Positions 62,511 to 64,000 of a stretch of 64,000 bases of DNA are shown here, in pieces. The notes beneath the pieces were generated by a model. That model searched no databases, was not told where the DNA came from, and worked only from the letters and a program-made list of their open reading frames with translations. Both the position numbers and the translations under genes were made by a program. Position 1 is the first letter of the stretch, and every line of letters starts with the position of its first letter. Source of the DNA: Paraburkholderia hiiakae (GTDB lineage: Bacteria; Pseudomonadota; Gammaproteobacteria; Burkholderiales; Burkholderiaceae); contig NZ_CAJHCQ010000007.1 of the NCBI RefSeq assembly GCF_904848665.1, forward strand, positions 248,001-312,000, given 5' to 3'.

Positions 62511-63239
62511 GTGACTTCACGCCTCTTTGCCCTGATTCCGTGCGCCGGCACCGGCAGCCGTTCGGGCTCGGCCATGCCGAAACAATATCGCATCGTTGCC
62601 GGACGCGACCTCCTGCACTATACGCTCGCCGCTTTCGACGCCTGCAACGAATTCTCGCAGACGCTGGTAGTGATTTCTCCCGACGATAACCACTTCGACG
62701 CCCGGCGCTTCGGCGGCTTGCGCTTTGCCGTGCGGCGCTGCGGCGGCGCCTCGCGCCAGGCTTCGGTCTACAACGGCCTGGGTGCGCTCGCCGAATTCGG
62801 CGCAACCGACGACGACTGGGTGCTCGTGCACGACGCCGCGCGTCCCGGCATCACGCCGGCGCTGATTCGCAGGCTCGTCGAGTCGCTCAAGGACGACCCT
62901 GTGGGCGGCATCATGGCGCTGCCGGTGGCGGATACGCTCAAGCGCGTCGCGCCGAAGGACCCCGCGGCGCCCGGCGCGCCCGGCGTACATATCGCGCGCA
63001 CCGAATCGCGCGACGGACTCTGGCAGGCCCAGACGCCGCAGATGTTCCGCATCGGCATGCTGCGCACGGCCATCGAGCGCGCGCAGCAAGACGGTCACGA
63101 TCTCACCGACGAAGCGAGCGCGATCGAGTGGCTCGGTCACGCGCCGCGTCTCGTGCAGGGCAGCCTGCGCAACTTCAAGGTGACGTACCCCGAAGATTTC
63201 GCGCTCGCCGAGGCGATCCTCAGCCGGCCCGCAGAATAA
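62511..63239 (+). CDS. ispD: 2-C-methyl-D-erythritol 4-phosphate cytidylyltransferase
   Basis: A 242-residue nucleotidyltransferase of the MEP isoprenoid pathway. The CTP-binding motif is IPCAGTGSRSG, followed by MPKQY, with WVLVHDAARPG and RTESRDGLWQAQTPQMF further on. The start is taken as the GTG at 62511, giving the family's usual MTSRLFALIPCAG; a TTG at 62487 would add eight residues. ispF follows after 34 bp, the standard gene pair. Confidence 0.95.
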   Translation: MTSRLFALIPCAGTGSRSGSAMPKQYRIVAGRDLLHYTLAAFDACNEFSQTLVVISPDDNHFDARRFGGLRFAVRRCGGASRQASVYNGLGALAEFGATDDDWVLVHDAARPGITPALIRRLVESLKDDPVGGIMALPVADTLKRVAPKDPAAPGAPGVHIARTESRDGLWQAQTPQMFRIGMLRTAIERAQQDGHDLTDEASAIEWLGHAPRLVQGSLRNFKVTYPEDFALAEAILSRPAE

Positions 63240-63273
63240 GCGCACCGCAATCCATTTACCCGGAACCCTACAC

Positions 63274-63753
63274 ATGGACATCAGAATCGGACAAGGCTAC
63301 GACGTGCACGCGCTGGTGCCCGGCCGCCCGCTCGTGCTCGGCGGCGTGACGATCCCCTACGATCGCGGCCTGCTTGGCCACTCGGACGCCGACGTGCTGC
63401 TGCACGCCATCACCGACGCACTGTTCGGCGCTGCCGCGCTCGGCGACATCGGCCGCCATTTCCCCGACACCGACAAGCAGTTCTACGGCGCCAACAGCCG
63501 TGTGCTGCTGCGCGAATGTCTGCGCCGTGTGCAGGAGGCGGGCTTCTCGCTCATGAACGTCGATACCACGGTGATCGCGCAGGCGCCCAAGCTCGCGCCG
63601 CACATCGAATCGATGCGCCAGACGATCGCCGAAGACCTGAATCTGCCGGTCGAACGCGTCAACGTGAAGGCGAAGACGAATGAAAAGCTCGGCTATCTCG
63701 GCCGCAGCGAAGGGATCGAAGCGCAGGCGGCCGTACTGCTGCTGCGCACGTGA
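63274..63753 (+). CDS. ispF: 2-C-methyl-D-erythritol 2,4-cyclodiphosphate synthase
   Basis: A 159-residue trimeric enzyme of the MEP pathway. Metal ligands sit in GQGYDVHAL, and further signatures are GHSDADVLLHAITDALFGAA, GDIGRHFPDTD and the C-terminal KAKTNEKLGYLGRSEGIEAQ. It cyclises CDP-ME 2-phosphate with release of CMP. It is downstream of ispD in the same unit and is followed by a terminator. Confidence 0.97.
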   Translation: MDIRIGQGYDVHALVPGRPLVLGGVTIPYDRGLLGHSDADVLLHAITDALFGAAALGDIGRHFPDTDKQFYGANSRVLLRECLRRVQEAGFSLMNVDTTVIAQAPKLAPHIESMRQTIAEDLNLPVERVNVKAKTNEKLGYLGRSEGIEAQAAVLLLRT

Positions 63754-63820
63754 TCTGTCATTCAACCCTTGTTTTGAAGGGCTGAACGGCGCGCGCAGGC
63801 CGCGTGCCTGCCCCCACCTT

Positions 63821-63852
63821 ACGGCGATGATTGCAACTGCAATCATCGCCGT
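63821..63852 (+). terminator. Terminator after ispF
   Basis: A long inverted repeat with perfect 15-bp arms (ACGGCGATGATTGCA / TGCAATCATCGCCGT) and only 2 nt between them, followed by TGCTTTTCTTG. It lies 68 bp past the ispF stop. Confidence 0.75.
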
Positions 63853-63923
63853 TGCTTTTCTTGTCGATTAATTTCCGTTTTTTTCGTCCCATACTGAACC
63901 GGTGACCGGAAGTGGGGAGGGCA

Positions 63924-64000
63924 ATGGCGGGAGTTGAAAAACGCGTGAAAGGCCTAGACGGCCTGAGGGCGATCGCAGTCGCGCTCGTGTTCCTCTCGCA
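63924..64000 (+). CDS. Acyltransferase 3 family membrane protein, N-terminal fragment
   Basis: Only the first 25 codons are inside the window. The fragment reads MAGVEKRVKGLDGLRAIAVA followed by LVFLS, the typical first helix of OafA/YrhL-type acyltransferases, with the conserved LDGLRAIA. Such enzymes acetylate or acylate surface polysaccharides across the inner membrane. A good ribosome site (GGGGAGGGCA) precedes the ATG. The rest is beyond the window. Confidence 0.8.
   Translation, partial: MAGVEKRVKGLDGLRAIAVALVFLS

Noticed and set aside
1..64000. CRISPR arrays, prophage, insertion sequences, tRNA or rRNA genes
   Set aside because: I looked for evenly spaced repeats, transposase or integrase motifs, terminal inverted repeats and the T-loop GGTTCGA consensus, and found none that held up. 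The gene content is core-like throughout.

Overview
The window is about two-thirds G+C and tightly packed with chromosomal housekeeping genes. Gene content and order point to a betaproteobacterium of the family Burkholderiaceae, most likely Burkholderia sensu lato (Paraburkholderia, Trinickia or a relative). Supporting groups are surE-pcm-nlpD-rpoS, ffs-dnaX-ybaB-recR, phaC-phaA-phaB-phaR, mfd/ispD-ispF and rho/trxA. I cannot name the genus from the sequence alone. I found no prophage, insertion sequence, CRISPR array, tRNA or rRNA gene.

Layout. 1-4.3 kb: an acetoin catabolism cluster (end of a short-chain dehydrogenase, acoA, acoB, acoC and a lipoyl synthase). 4.4-7.5 kb: a MATE exporter overlapping a GT-C family glycosyltransferase. 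7.8-11.3 kb: ribosomal protein L31 type B, the MtfA peptidase, and an MFS exporter with a MerR-type regulator behind a palindromic promoter. 11.3-17.6 kb: rho, trxA, the SRP RNA gene, dnaX, ybaB and recR. 17.7-20 kb: a CoA-transferase and a quinone oxidoreductase, convergent. 20.2-25.8 kb: surE-pcm-nlpD-rpoS, a PolB-like exonuclease, and an EEP-family hydrolase on the other strand.

26-31.4 kb: a BamE-like lipoprotein, a small membrane protein, rlmD, bamD, rluD and pgeF. 31.8-40.8 kb: polyhydroxyalkanoate genes (phaC with an unusual NPF-repeat N-terminus, phaA, phaB, phaR), a truncated HigA-like helix-turn-helix gene, rimO, a KdgK-type sugar kinase and the ketothiolase bktB. 40.8-45.9 kb: a secreted protein of unknown function, metC, serB, a standalone LigD-type polymerase domain and a second secreted unknown. 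46-50.8 kb: fetAB, an AsmA-family protein and an unknown. 51-55.7 kb: a signalling cluster of sensor kinase, single-domain response regulator and hybrid kinase. 55.7-64 kb: mscL, a serine/threonine dehydratase, argE, mfd, ispD, ispF and the start of an acyltransferase.

How the genes work together. The aco genes cleave acetoin to acetyl-CoA and acetaldehyde. The acetyl-CoA can enter the pha pathway, where PhaA or BktB condenses it, PhaB reduces it and PhaC polymerises it, with PhaR as regulator. RpoS, SurE, Pcm and MscL form a stress-survival set. BamD and NlpD serve the envelope. Most of the window is ordinary core genome. The items most worth a second look are the orphan LigD polymerase, the three-gene kinase cluster, the PhaC repeat, the MerR operator and the broken antitoxin.
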